Below, piece by piece: positions 23,746 to 34,990 of a stretch of 64,000 nucleotides of DNA. The stretch is from the NCBI GenBank assembly GCA_026545225.1, contig CM048848.1, positions 49,749,806 through 49,813,805 of the forward strand, in the 5' to 3' direction. This stretch comes from Cornus controversa (Eukaryota > Streptophyta > Magnoliopsida > Cornales > Cornaceae). The position numbers and the translations under genes are program-made. Each line of letters starts with the position of its first letter. Positions within the stretch are counted from its first letter, which is position 1. The notes under the pieces were generated by a model. It made no database searches and was not told the origin of the DNA. It saw nothing but the letters and a program-made list of their open reading frames with translations.

Positions 23746-25870
23746 TGTCAAGCCCCGATTTTTGAGTCACCGAAGACTCCATCTCCAGGCCCGAATCCTA
23801 AAGGTGAACCCATCCATTAAACCCTAATGAACCATCTTAACATTTAAATCACTACGGAAGTTTAATCAATTTCTTGCACATGCATATGTACAACCCAACA
23901 TCAACTAATCTCAATAGGCCCCACACGTAGTCACACATACACATCCAACATAGTGTTGTGGACTGCAAGTTTCGATTGAGCGAAATATACCCTTCGATTA
24001 ATCGAATATGGTACTTTGCTTAATCGAGATTGGTCTTTCAATGAATCGAAAGAGTCGATTAATTGGTGATCTATCAAAGTACAATCATAATCCTGCTGGA
24101 ATTTGACCCAATTCCATCATAATCTTGCAACATAAATGAAATGTTAAATATTATACATTCATCCCAAAACATACATGTCATTGAGTGTACTTCCAAAATC
24201 CACAAGCCATCTTCATTATACATACATAAAGGATCCAAATCATGTATTCATTGATATGGTCTTCTAAGTTCATAGTCATCATATGAATTACATATATATA
24301 GTCCAAAAGTACTAGTAATTCAACTATGACTACTACTACAACAAAATCAACATGCCACAAGCCGGCATGGATAGCCACATACATAATATCTAAAAAAAAA
24401 TCCAAAGTGTCACAAGGAACTCCACTTAGACGTTCATGTCCCATCTGTTATTAATACCTTATCTAAAAAAGGTTTGGGGGGAGAGGGGTGAGCAAATCAA
24501 TAAGCTCAATAGGAATGTTCAACTCACCTAGGCATTGACCCAACACTGACATACATGATATGTATGTCACTACACTATATGGCATATTCAATGCTCTCAT
24601 GTCAAGTAAACCCAAATGCAAGTTAAGTAGTATGCATTTAATCCACACGTCATGTTTAATAGTTTAAACACATAAACAACAAGATAATTACATCGATGTA
24701 ATTTCGGTCATAATCCGATACATAAACATGATTGGTCAACTCCGACGATCATATGACTTTGGACTTTTCCAATGACACCCGTATGACTTGGACAACTCTG
24801 AAGAATCATACAACCTAGGTAATATATTGGTTTTGCCAAATGTGAGTGGACTACTCCGACATTCACAAGGTTTATGGACAATCCCCGAATCTAGGCCTTA
24901 GCCTTGGCATGATGGGATAACTCCGACGGTCATACCTAGTGGATAATTATGCCACTACAAACACATGGTCGGGCATCTCCGACTTCCATGTATACTACAC
25001 TTCAGACAACACTCCAATTTGCATATACGTGATCTTTAGGCACATATATATGTATATCACATAGCATGTAATATTAATGCTTTTCTAATGCACATTCTTG
25101 CTACAATTAAGTCTAGCATGCATTCCACTACACATTCTCCATATAGCCACATATATGTTTAACGCTAAGCATACATTTCATATATGGATACATTTCACAA
25201 TACATTACAACATGCTATCATTTTATACATATCATATGTATACATTCAATACATCATATATATCACAATATGCACCATACTAGCATGTAGAAATCATAAG
25301 AAAAAAAAAGAAAATACATAATACCACAACCCCACCAATTCTCTCATGCATGCTAACTCAATCGAAATCCCCCCAAATTCACTGAAACCCTAGAATCAAT
25401 GACTAAGAGAGAAAAAAACCCTACCTAGAATTTGAAGGCTTTTTTAGCAAATATCAAGAATGCCTCCAAGTTTCACCTTGCCAAAATTCAAGTTTTTTCG
25501 GTTCAAACCAAAGCCCTTGACCCGTGCTACAAATTGTCCTTTACTAACAGCTTTCAAATCTAAGCACAAGGCCTTCGAAATCAAGAGAGAAGGAAGAGAG
25601 ATGAAGTGGGAGAGAGCTAGGCGTGAGATTGGTCAAGAGAGAATGAGTGATTCTTTGTAATTACAGATATTTAAAATATCTAGGGGCACGAAATGACAAA
25701 AATTCCCTTAAGTCAATTAACATACCCTCCCAACCTCCATTTTTGATTTCGAAAGCGATTACTATTCTGAAATCACTTCCTTAACTCCTTAAATATTTCA
25801 TTTGATCTAAAATCAAAAATAAATATTTTTCAAATATGAAAATGGGTCAAAATTGGACTCAGTCTCTACA
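23746..25870 (-). repeat. LTR of the truncated gypsy element, about 2.1 kb
   Basis: The LTR is bounded by TGTAGAGA at 25870 and CTTGACA at 23746 in minus-strand sense, followed at once by the primer binding site. It is non-coding. No second copy is present in the window, so insertion age cannot be estimated. The outer boundary at 25870 is inferred from the TG-to-CA rule. Confidence 0.6.
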
Positions 25871-25875
25871 ACCGC

Positions 25876-26004
25876 TTTGGCCATGGACTTTTTTAGTAAA
25901 TGACGACTTTGGCAATGAACATTTTAAGCCATTTTGGCAATGTACTTTTTTAGTAGATGGCCAATTTGGCCATGGACTTTTTTAGTATATGACGACTTTG
26001 ATAA
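25876..26004. repeat. Minisatellite A, about 32-bp units
   Basis: Four diverged units of the type TTTGGCCATGGACTTTTTTAGTAAATGACGAC stand in line directly next to the LTR edge at 25870. Units vary from 30 to 32 bases. No coding potential is seen. Confidence 0.75.
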
Positions 26005-26035
26005 ATGAAAAGCAAGGCACACTTATAGCGAGTCA

Positions 26036-26455
26036 TTGCTTGACACTTTAATAAAGGAAATGTTCTGCTTGCCCCTTAATAAAGGAAGGTGTCAGTGGAG
26101 TTGTAAGTTGCTCACCCTATAGTAAGGGGAGGTGATGACTTGACATTTTAATAAGAAGATATGGTAGGCTCACCCTTTAGTAATGGGAGTTGTTATAACC
26201 CTATGCTTCACTTAGCTTTTTAAGGGGCTTTATACTCTCACCTCTTTAATAAGGGATAGCCTTGGGCTTCACTTAGCCCTTACGGGAGTTCGTAGTCTCA
26301 CCCCTTTAATAAGGGGTAGCTCTAGGCTTCACTTAGCACTTTACGGGGATTCGTTGTTTTACCCCTTTAATAAAGGATTGCCCCCGGGATTCACTCAGCT
26401 CTTTAAAGAGATTTGTAGTTTTTAGCTTTGTGAGATCGCCCCTTTAATAAGGGGT
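26036..26455. repeat. Minisatellite B, about 60-bp units each carrying a CCCCTTTAATAAGGGG hairpin
   Basis: About six diverged units are present, best conserved from 26227 to 26455, where the spacing between hairpins is 60 to 61 bases. The core CCCCTT-TAAT-AAGGGG is a perfect inverted repeat in two units (26291-26316 and 26429-26454) and slightly altered in the others. Each of the better units also has GGCTTCACTTAGC after the hairpin. It is most likely part of a retroelement leader or spacer. Confidence 0.8.
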
Positions 26456-26703
26456 TCATAATTTTGAACTTTGTGAGCTCGTCTTCCAATGTCTAGGGCA
26501 CATATGTCTCCGATTTGAATGGCTCTGTAATGCCCCCTAGGTGGGAGTAACTTTCCCATTGTTTGGTATAGTTTACCATAAGAAATTCATCATCATTTTT
26601 GTTAAGGATGTGGAGCCTAAATCATAAATTTGTTTCTGTTTGTCAGTTGGCATCTAGGCTAACTTAGCAGGCAATTTAGCCATACAAGTAAGCCACTTCA
26701 GGC

Positions 26704-26882
26704 AAGTACAAGGTAGGGTGTGCCACGCTGGTACAAGGTAGGGTGTGCCACACTAGTACAAGGTAAGGTGCGTCATACTGGTACAAAGCAATGTGTGCCT
26801 CCTGGTTTAGGGCAGGGTGTGCCTCCTCGTACAGGATAAGGTGTGCCTCCTCGTACAGGGCATGGTGTGCCTCCTAATACAA
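26704..26882. repeat. Minisatellite C, 24-25-bp units
   Basis: Seven units follow one another: three of 25 bases like GGTACAAGGTAGGGTGTGCC plus a short ACGCT/ACACT end, then four of 24 bases ending GTGTGCCTCCT. Identity is high within each group. The 25-to-24 switch implies two rounds of local amplification. Confidence 0.85.
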
Positions 26883-26884
26883 CC

Positions 26885-28060
26885 TCCTGGTGTCAAACTC
26901 TCAGTCGATCAGATCAAACTTTGATAGGTGGGTTTCCCTGCAGAATATGCTGGATAGAGACCTTGACATGGAAATCTCTCATGTGGATTGTGTAGTGGTA
27001 GGGAACCTACGGAGACACCAGACCAAAAACTTGTAACAATTGATTTCCGGCTATATCCAAACCAAATCGCATCAAAATGTAAGAAACTAATCGTTTCCCA
27101 CAGACAACGCCAGTTATTGATACATAAATCCACATGATCCAATTCGGCGCAAGCTTCTTGCAAGACAAAGGAGATATGACCATATCGGCAAAGTGTCGAT
27201 TGAGTACATTCCAATGATCAAGTCAGTGTTTGATGAGATATGGAACAAAAAGTAATTTTGTATGTAATTTTGGCATACCTTTGACGTGCCACAACTCTCC
27301 TTTTATAGGAGAGGGTTTGGTACTCAGATCTTAGTAGGAGATGTGAGATATATTATTGCATGTTGGCTAATTTTAGTATCAACTGGATTGATCAAGTTAC
27401 AATTTTTGATTTATTTTGTGTCTCAATCATGAAGCTGAAGAACAAGTGCATGGACACCGTTGATTCGATGAGGTTTTAAATTAATTTTTTCAGATTTTCA
27501 AAAGTCTCACCGATCGCATTTTTTGTAGCCGGTCAAACTTATGTCAGTTGGATTTTCTGCAAGGTCTGACCAGTCACACCTTTTACAATCGGTCACACTT
27601 GCCTTGATTCAAAAAGAAAAATTATTTTCAAGCTAATTTTTGTTTCCTTTTTAATCTAAACTTGTAGAAATGTCCTATAATGATTTTAAACTTCTTTTCC
27701 AAGTAATTTTAGGACTCTCTCATCCATAAATACTACTCCTAGCTTCTCTACAAGATGTGCACACTTAGATTATTATTTTTGAGTGTAGAGAGCTTTCTGA
27801 GAGTATTTGTAGGCAAAAAAATCATCGTTAATTTTTCTATTTGTTTTTATTTTGTTTTGTTTGAGAGCACACACATATACACTGAGTGATTTTAGGGTGA
27901 TGTCTCAATCTGATCGATATACGAAGCTACTTCAAATTATCTTGTTTAATCAGGACATTAGGATTTATTTTTCTCCTTTTAACTTTGTGTTTGTGAGGAA
28001 TGCGGATTCGATCACACTATGAAGGGAACAAAGTGTTTATGGAGCATTCATGTTCTTACA
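26885..28060 (-). mobile_element. Probable Tat-like gypsy LTR with primer-binding region
   Basis: On the minus strand, CTGGCGTTGTCTGTGGG at 27113-27097 resembles the GGCGCCGTCTGTGGG leader next to the primer binding site of many plant Tat-lineage gypsy elements. Directly upstream, sequence ending ATGTATCA at 27118 could be the LTR 3' end. A TATA box (CTATAAAAGGAGAG near 27300) lies inside. The far end could be TGTAAGAAC at 28060, giving about 0.94 kb. The leader would then run leftwards through minisatellites C, B and A, into which the other gypsy element inserted. A plus-strand TATA-like motif near 27728 makes the orientation less certain. Confidence 0.4.
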
Positions 28061-28189
28061 GTAACCTTTCTACAAGAATTGTGGAGTAAGTCTAAAGTCT
28101 GTAGTAATTGGACAAGGAGTCACAGAAGTCAGTTTGGGATATTTAGCAACTAATTCTTGGTAAAGTGAAGTGAGTGTGAGACTGAGAGT

Positions 28190-28606
28190 GTCCATTTGGG
28201 GGGAGTTTCCTGGGGGATTGAAACGTCCAAACCCAAGAAGTAATTTTCAAAAAAAATGTTAGTGTTTGATGAAATAAAGAAAATTGACTTCTAATGAAAG
28301 TCGAAGTCTTAAAAAATCCGTTCAAAGGAAGCTAAAAAAACATGCTTTTGAAAGGAAGCCAGAATTATTTTAAGTAATAAATTTTATAGACAATTTTGCC
28401 TCCTGTTATTCTGTAAAACTTGCCTATTGAGAGTAATTATTAAAGATAAATTTGTCAAGTTAAAAATGTGTTAATTGTGGAAGGAATTTCAAAAAATGCA
28501 TCCACCAAACAAATTTTTTCTTTTAAATTCCTTTTATTGAAGACATTTTTCAAAGGCCTTTAAATGGAATTAATTTTAGAATCAGGAAGCTCCTCCAAAT
28601 AGGGCC
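28190..28606. mobile_element. MITE with imperfect TIRs, about 0.42 kb
   Basis: The left end TCCATTTGGGGGGAGTTTCCTG pairs with the reverse complement of the right end, CCCTATTTGGAGGAGCTTCCTG, with a few mismatches. The interior is AT-rich and non-coding. Superfamily unknown; no reliable target duplication was seen. Confidence 0.5.
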
Positions 28607-30470
28607 ATAGTTTTTTGCATTTTTTTTTGAAATAGTGGATCTTTTCGCTTTGAGAAGGCCAAGTTTTCGTGGTTTTTCTTTCGAGTTTTTCACTCTAAAA
28701 ATCCTGGTGTAACAAGCAAGTAACCCTATTCACCCTTCTAAGTTTTGTTTAAATTTTCACAACCACTTCCACAACGTGCAACTCACAATAGACCATTTTT
28801 ACCTTCTCCCACAATTAACTCCTACCTTCTATAACACATAACTATCTCTTTAGGCTATGCCTTTTGAGTTTTTCGTGTCATTCAGACTCCTATTGAGATT
28901 CGAAAGTCCCATATCACTAAATATCATTCAAGCCAAAATGACAATTTGTCAGACAAGCAAAGAGTTAAAGAGAATAAAACCATGTCTTATGATTTATATG
29001 GCCTTTTAATTGCTTTTTATAACAAAAGGGATGAAAATGTTATTATAAAAGTTAGTAAACTTTGTATTAGTCCTTTCATTTCTTCCCATTTTTGAAGTGA
29101 TAGTAAAATCTAATCATTATGCCTAATTTGATTCCCTCCAAATCTCTCAATTTCCTTTCTTTTCCTCCTAAAATTTTAGACCAAACACAATATACTATTT
29201 TCTTCCTTGACTTTCTTTTCTTTTCCATCCATTTCATTCTAACCAAAATGAGCCTTAGGTTTCAAAACTAAAGGTGACAAAATTCTTCCTGACCCACCAA
29301 CCTGTCTATATCCACCCATTTTTTAATGGATATGGTGAACCATTTTTAAATATGAATTAAAAACGAGTTGAAAAAGTTAAACCATTTTTATAAAGGTTTA
29401 AACGGGCTGAATATGGGTATTTATATTCAACCCATATTTCACCCATGTTATAAGAGACCCAAAAGTATTCTAGGAAAGAAAAAATTCATATGGTATACTA
29501 GGTAAGTCGGGATTCTCTCTCTCTATGTCACAATCCCCTTTCTCTCTTTGGCTCTTTATCCACTCTCTTGTTAAAATTCTTTTCCTATATCACAGTCTCC
29601 TCTTTCTCTTTAAGATCCTCTTTTTATATCACGGTCTCCTCTCTCTATATATCATATCCCTTCTCTTTCTCCCTCTTCATAAATTGCTATTCTTTCTTTT
29701 GTTACATACTAGCTCTGATAATATCTGTTTATTTTTTATTTCTAGAAAAATTAGTTTTTCTAGGTAAATGCGTCAGGGTATTGTAAATGAGTCAGGTTGT
29801 ATAAATGGATCGAGCTATTGTAAACGTATTGGATTTTATATAAATGGATCAGTCCATGCCAACTTGAATTTTTAGCTTCGAATTTCATAAAATAGTATAG
29901 AATTTAAAGAATTTTCAAAAAAGGTTGTTAGATTTAAGTTTTAAGTAGAAATATTCAAAACTAAAAATGTCACGGTAGGCCTTAACTTAAAGAAAAGAAT
30001 TAAGGGAACCAAACATGGGATGGAAGTGACTAAGAAAGTTCCACGAAAATTCTTAGAACCTAGATTCCCTCCTATTTAGGGGATCTGTGCACTCATCTTG
30101 TGCATTGGTGTAACATAGCTACATCATAGTGCAATGTAGCTTCATCATAATGCAACATATATAGTTACATCACAAAATGTACACCCATGCAATAACTTTT
30201 AAAAAGTTATGCAATACATTTATATGGAAGATACAACAATCATGTAACATATTACATCATGTTACAATGTTATAGCACAATTAAATAGAGAATTTTAATA
30301 CATTTACGTAGTTGTTGCATTTAGGAGTGCACAAAGAACTGATGGAACTGGAATCGTAAAAAATCATAGTTGAACCGAGTTGAACCAATCATTATGGTTT
30401 CGGTTTCGATTCTAAGTCCATTAGGACCGAACTGAACCGTTCCTTAGAACTAGAACCGGAATCGAAATTG

Positions 30471-30513
<43 letters not shown>

Positions 30514-30990
30514 ATAAATAATAAATGTTATTAGCTAGATTTTAGCTTTTCATGAATGCTAATTCCAACATTGCATTTATTTTAAAATGATTTGGAATCA
30601 TTTTACGTTGTTACTTGCATGGAAAACTTAGTCTTACTTTAGGAAGTGAATCATGTCTTAAGGGGGCAAGCCTAGTCTTCTGGTGTAACAGGCTAGCAGC
30701 TACTCAAAAGATAGCTTATAATTTTTTTAAAGGAAAGCTTGGAGTTTTAGGAACCAAGAAAATTGCAAGGGACAGTAGGAAGAAAAATAAAGGCATTATA
30801 AACGTTCTCACTTATTCTTGATGGGGAAAGGAGATTTTTCTGAGAAAAATCATCAAAACAGTTTGTGGAAGCGTGGTTCATTGAAATAAATTGAACCCCT
30901 TGATGTATGAAAGGTTATGCAAGTAACAAAAAAATTTTCTCATGAACACGAATATTATTTCATGGAGAATATGAGATTCAGAGATCAAAT
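28607..30990. other. Gene-free intergenic stretch
   Basis: I find no supportable gene. Around 29520-29700 there is a CT-rich low-complexity tract that creates spurious plus-strand ORFs. Two weakly related segments with GAACCG words (30350-30470) and a (TA)n tract of 38 bases (30474-30511) resemble fragments of a dispersed repeat also seen near 19790-19870 (GGAACTTAGAATTGAAACCGG). Confidence 0.45.
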
Positions 30991-30993
30991 ACC

Positions 30994-31977
30994 TGATGGG
31001 GATAATTTTCCAACCCCGTAGTCTTCAACAATTGATGAAGTAATCGATCTCCTTTGGTGTACCACCCATAAGAATCACATCTATGACTCTCGAGGTTGAT
31101 TCTTTAAAAACCTAGTTCTTATAGGAGAACTTTATGTTTTGTGAATTGATTTCTACTTAAACGTACACACTGATATGGAAGAGAACATGACATATTTATA
31201 GGAGAGTCTCTTCCAAGTCAAGTATTCATTTTCATATATGCAAAATATAATAAATAATATCTTCATATAAAAGGAAACTATATACACACTCCATATCTTA
31301 TATTTCTCCTACGAAAAATAAGATATTATGTATATATTTAAATAATATATATATTAATACATATTTCAGAATATTAAAATATCCAATATATATTTATATA
31401 TAATTTCACTTGTGCCCTTAGTATGTTATTAAATTACAAATGCTCTAGCACATTATAATAATTCACATTTAACAATCCAAATAGTTTTAAATTGAATTGG
31501 CGGGCTAGAAGTGATAATCTTATTTAAGGGCCCAAACTCTTATCGACTCCAATGGATTATAGTTAGTCCGATCATTCCATGACTCTTAATTTCACTATAT
31601 AAGTGTGGTTGCACTCCAACTTGAGAATGCTTGAACCATGTGTTGTTTTTAAATCTTGTGTTGCCTGAACACACAACACATGTGTTAATTATACGAAATT
31701 AACCCTTTATGCACAATTGGATATAGACGTATAAGTGCCCTCATTCCAAATCAACAATTAAATATTTATTAAGCCACTTAATTACTTCTCGTTCAATCAA
31801 TAAACCTTTAATAAAACTTATGCACTTTACCAAGGTGCATACCCATTTTATTAAAGCCGAACCAAGCTCTTGAATTTACTATTGATTAAACTAATCAATC
31901 CATAATAAATTAGCTAGCATATATGTAAATGTTGGAAGTATGTTCCAAAACACATGATCAACCAACTTCTAACATAT
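30994..31977 (-). mobile_element. Probable Ty1-copia-like LTR, about 1 kb
   Basis: In minus-strand sense it would start TGTTAGAAGTTGG at 31977 and end CCCATCA at 30994. A TATA box (CCTATAAATATG near 31205) is followed by a leader-like stretch with ACACCAAAGGAGATCG and AAGACTACGGGGTTGG. The sequence before 31977 (32400 to 31978), including GGGCCCTAGGGTC, looks like the 3' untranslated end of the internal region, but no pol protein is recognisable. No second LTR is present. The boundaries rest on TG/CA ends only. Confidence 0.45.
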
Positions 31978-32329
31978 TTAGATTTTAGACCCTAGGGCCC
32001 ACCGCATATATCAAAGTGTTAACCAACCATGCCTAGAGTTCACAACTCCCTCATACTTGAGGATAACATTCGCCATGACACTGACAAGTAGTAATTGCAA
32101 TGACGAACTTACAATTACTTTGATAATAACTTGTCAGCGATCCTGTTCTGTTCTTTATCAATAGGGAGTCCACCAACTATTGTCGAACGAACAAAATATT
32201 TTATGATAATGCAATATAAATGACTTATGCTCCCAACTTTGATAACCATACTATGCACGCACCAAGTCATTGCGTAGTCAATGGACACTACGATTTGAGT
32301 CTTGAATAAAATCAATACATATCATTCAT

Positions 32330-32568
32330 AATACATAAACAATGTTTTTGATAAACAAACATATTCTTATTGATAAGTTAATGTCATTACATTCTAATTG
32401 GTGCTATAAAGAGCATACAATCTGAACAATTGTTGCACTTTTTTCTTTTTTTCCTAGCAGCAATAGTTTCAGTATTTCTGTCTTTAGTTTCAGTATATTA
32501 CAAATGTTTTTGGATTATAAATGATCCAAATTAATGCACATTTGGGTCTCAATTAATGTTATATATGA

Positions 32569-32602
<34 letters not shown>

Positions 32603-33400
32603 ATGCATAAAGAATTGTAACTATAATCGAATTGAACTAAAATCAACAGTTTCAATTTTAAAATTAAAAAAACTAATTCTACTAAGAAAAAAACTGTCTG
32701 ATTTAAAAGTATTACATTTATTTATGATATAAAATTATTGCATTAGATACATAAAAGGCACGAGTCGAAAATGACATAAGAGACCATCCTAGTTCAGTCC
32801 TCGTATTAGTCGCAGAGGTTTATGATTGAATTTTGTCTTAACTGAGGTTAGGGCCTCACGGGGAATTTATGAGTAGTGGGGGCAGACCATCAATCACATT
32901 ACTCACATAATTAGCTCATCCATTGTCCCATTAAATAAATAAATAAAACAAATTGATTGGATACCATTATACATTAATCAAGGATAAGAAATTGTGGGAA
33001 AATTCATGCACACATGGAGTTACACTTGGAACAATTGTATTCTTTTGTTCTAGAGGAAGGATTACAAAGTACAAAGGGCTAAAAAAAATTTAATTCATGT
33101 GATTTTTTAATAAGTGAAATTTCTTGGGAAGAAGAGAAATTGAGTGGTCAAGGAGGAAACCAAGGTGCTGTAGCTGTGCCTCAAAATATGGCAGAAAATA
33201 AGGGAAGGCTGAGTAAATAGGTAGAGCTTTTTTCTTCGGAAAATGAATCAGAGTTTGTATAAATGCTATGCATCACATGTCACTCCATAACCATATTCAC
33301 GAGATCCACCAATGCCCATCTCCATTACATCATTCACAAGGACCCTTCATAACCTCCTTCCCACATGCCGCAACTTCATATGCTCTCTCTCTCTCTCTCT

Positions 33401-33438
<38 letters not shown>

Positions 33439-33565
33439 TCTGTTTATGTGATCTTCCAATGAACTCTTATATTGCCATATTATCGTCACGTGAAAGTTTT
33501 CAGAGTACAAAAAAATATTCTCGAGTATTGAGACCAATGCTTAGTTGTTACTTTCTATTATTAAG
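32330..33565. other. Gene-free stretch with microsatellites
   Basis: No coding sequence is supported. Includes (TA)n at 32573-32600 and a (CT)n ... (AT)n pair at 33383-33436, which generates two artefactual plus-strand ORFs. Confidence 0.5.
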
Positions 33566-34990
33566 AAAAATAATAAATATTTATTAGCCAAAATATAAAT
33601 AGGAGTATTAGTATTTTTTTCTGATGTAAGGAGCAAAAGGACCAAATAAATTAAAAGAAATAGTAACTATTAATTTAATCATTCTCTTGAATAGGGCATA
33701 TTGGCAATTAATTAAATTAGGAATGTGACATTTATACTTTACTTTTATGTTCCGTTTGGTAGGAAGGAAGAAAATTGAATTAAAAGAAAAGAGAGAATAG
33801 ATGAATGAGACAAAAACATCCCTAGATTGTTATTATGATGGGTGATTGCTATTATGATGGGTAATATTGTAATTTAAAATTTTCATAATTGTCTTGCTTT
33901 TTTTTCTTTCTTATCTGCCGTCATATCGGGATGAATGAAAATTTGTAAATTTTCTTCCCTTCTTGTCTTTTCTTTACCAAACAAATGAAGTTAGTTCATT
34001 CTTTCCTATCTTCCGACAATCATTCTTCCTTCCTTCCTTCCTATCAAATGGACCATTAAATACACACACTCCACTTTTCAATTCTTTCTACAAAAGTGTC
34101 CCTAAGCTACGTTTGGCTAAATAGAAAATGTAGGAAAGAAAAAGAAAAGTAAAATTGTGAGAAAGTAATTTTCCATAACCAACTAACTTTCCCATAAAAT
34201 TTTCCTACATAGTTGAATAATAAATATTTATTAGCCGAAGTACTACATAGTCGTATCTCGGAGTATTCAATATTTTTTCCACTGTGACCGGTAAAAGGGA
34301 CCAAGTAAATTAACAGAAATACTAACTATTAATTTAGTCATTCTCATGAATAGGGTATATTGGCAATTAATTAAATTAGAAAGGTGACATTCGCACTCTA
34401 CCTTTATACTCCGTTTGATAGGAAGGAAGAAAATTGGATAAAAAGAAGAGAATAAGAGATGGATGAGACATTTCTAGGAAAGAGATAATATCTTTTTTTT
34501 TTTAGTTAAATGGAAGAGAAGGGAATAAGATAACACCTTACTTTGTTCGTTAGGAGAGAAGTAAAGAGATAGATTGTTAATATTAACACATTAGTTTGTT
34601 TGTTATGAGAGAAGTAAATAGATAGATTGCTAATATTGAGTTTATTTAATAATTATGAAGGTTAGTATTGTAATTTAAATTTTTTATTACGTACGGTCCT
34701 GCTTTTCTTCCTTCATAATTTAAAATTTTTATAACGGTCTTTTTTTTCTTCTTTCCTATCTTCCGGCTATATTTGGAGGAATGAAAATTTGTAAAGCATG
34801 AAGGATGGCTCATCCATCCTCTTTTTTCTTTCCTTCTTGTCTCCTCTTTACCAAACGAAGGAAGTTTGTTCCTTCCTTCCTATCTTTCGTCCGCCTCTCC
34901 TCCTTCCTACAAGACGGACCATTAAATACACACACTCCACTTTTAAATTCTTTACACAAAAGTGTCCCTAAGCTACATTTGGTTAGATAA
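33566..34990. repeat. Tandem segmental duplication (about 650 bp), each copy carrying the same MITE
   Basis: Copy A (about 33566-34215) and copy B (about 34216-34990) share ordered blocks: AATAATAAATATTTATTAGCC, GGCAATTAATTAAATTAG, CCGTTTG(G/A)TAGGAAGGAAG, ACCATTAAATACACACACTCC and AAAAGTGTCCCTAAGCTAC. In each copy CCGTTTGGTAGGAAGGAAG is mirrored further on by CTTCCTTCC plus TATCAAATGGACC (or its altered form), so a TIR element of 0.3-0.5 kb sits inside. Copy B has extra AT-rich sequence. No coding content. Confidence 0.75.

Larger units (their letters stand above)
21285..25870 (-). mobile_element. Truncated Ty3-gypsy retrotransposon: 5' LTR, primer binding site, gag, start of protease
   Basis: In element sense (minus strand) the order is as follows. 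The LTR is 25870-23746 (TGTAGAGA to CTTGACA). Three bases later comes a primer binding site like initiator tRNA-Met, TGGTATCAAAGCC, at 23742-23730. A degenerate gag follows (KFKPPTFAGRRDP near 23280, then MRREFMDLVYGDLNVMGYE and LRVKKFVKGL at 21951-22256). A CCHC zinc knuckle C-YH-C-QLTG-H-YRYK-C lies near 21800-21840. A protease start reads VLIDSDAFYSFIS near 21400, where D-S-G is expected, so the catalytic triplet is altered. Sequence then breaks off near 21285, with no reverse transcriptase, integrase or 3' LTR. Gag is also split by a MITE at 22399-23188. It is dead. Confidence 0.8.

Noticed and set aside
23746..25870. Short ORFs inside the gypsy LTR as genes
   Set aside because: They are non-coding LTR sequence without domains, and the ORFs run in conflicting frames on both strands.
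26036..26882. CRISPR-like array
   Set aside because: Units are directly adjacent with no unique spacers, and the context is plant DNA, so these are minisatellites.
26909..27214. Minus-strand ORF of 101 codons near the Tat-like primer binding region
   Set aside because: No domain is recognised, and it overlaps a probable LTR leader.
29525..29786. Two hydrophobic plus-strand ORFs that look like membrane peptides
   Set aside because: They arise from a CT/TTC-rich low-complexity tract read in two frames, with no independent support.
32115..32315. Minus-strand ORF of 66 codons as a possible copia RNase H remnant
   Set aside because: I could not match catalytic residues or family blocks; it is kept only as part of the copia-like internal 3' end.
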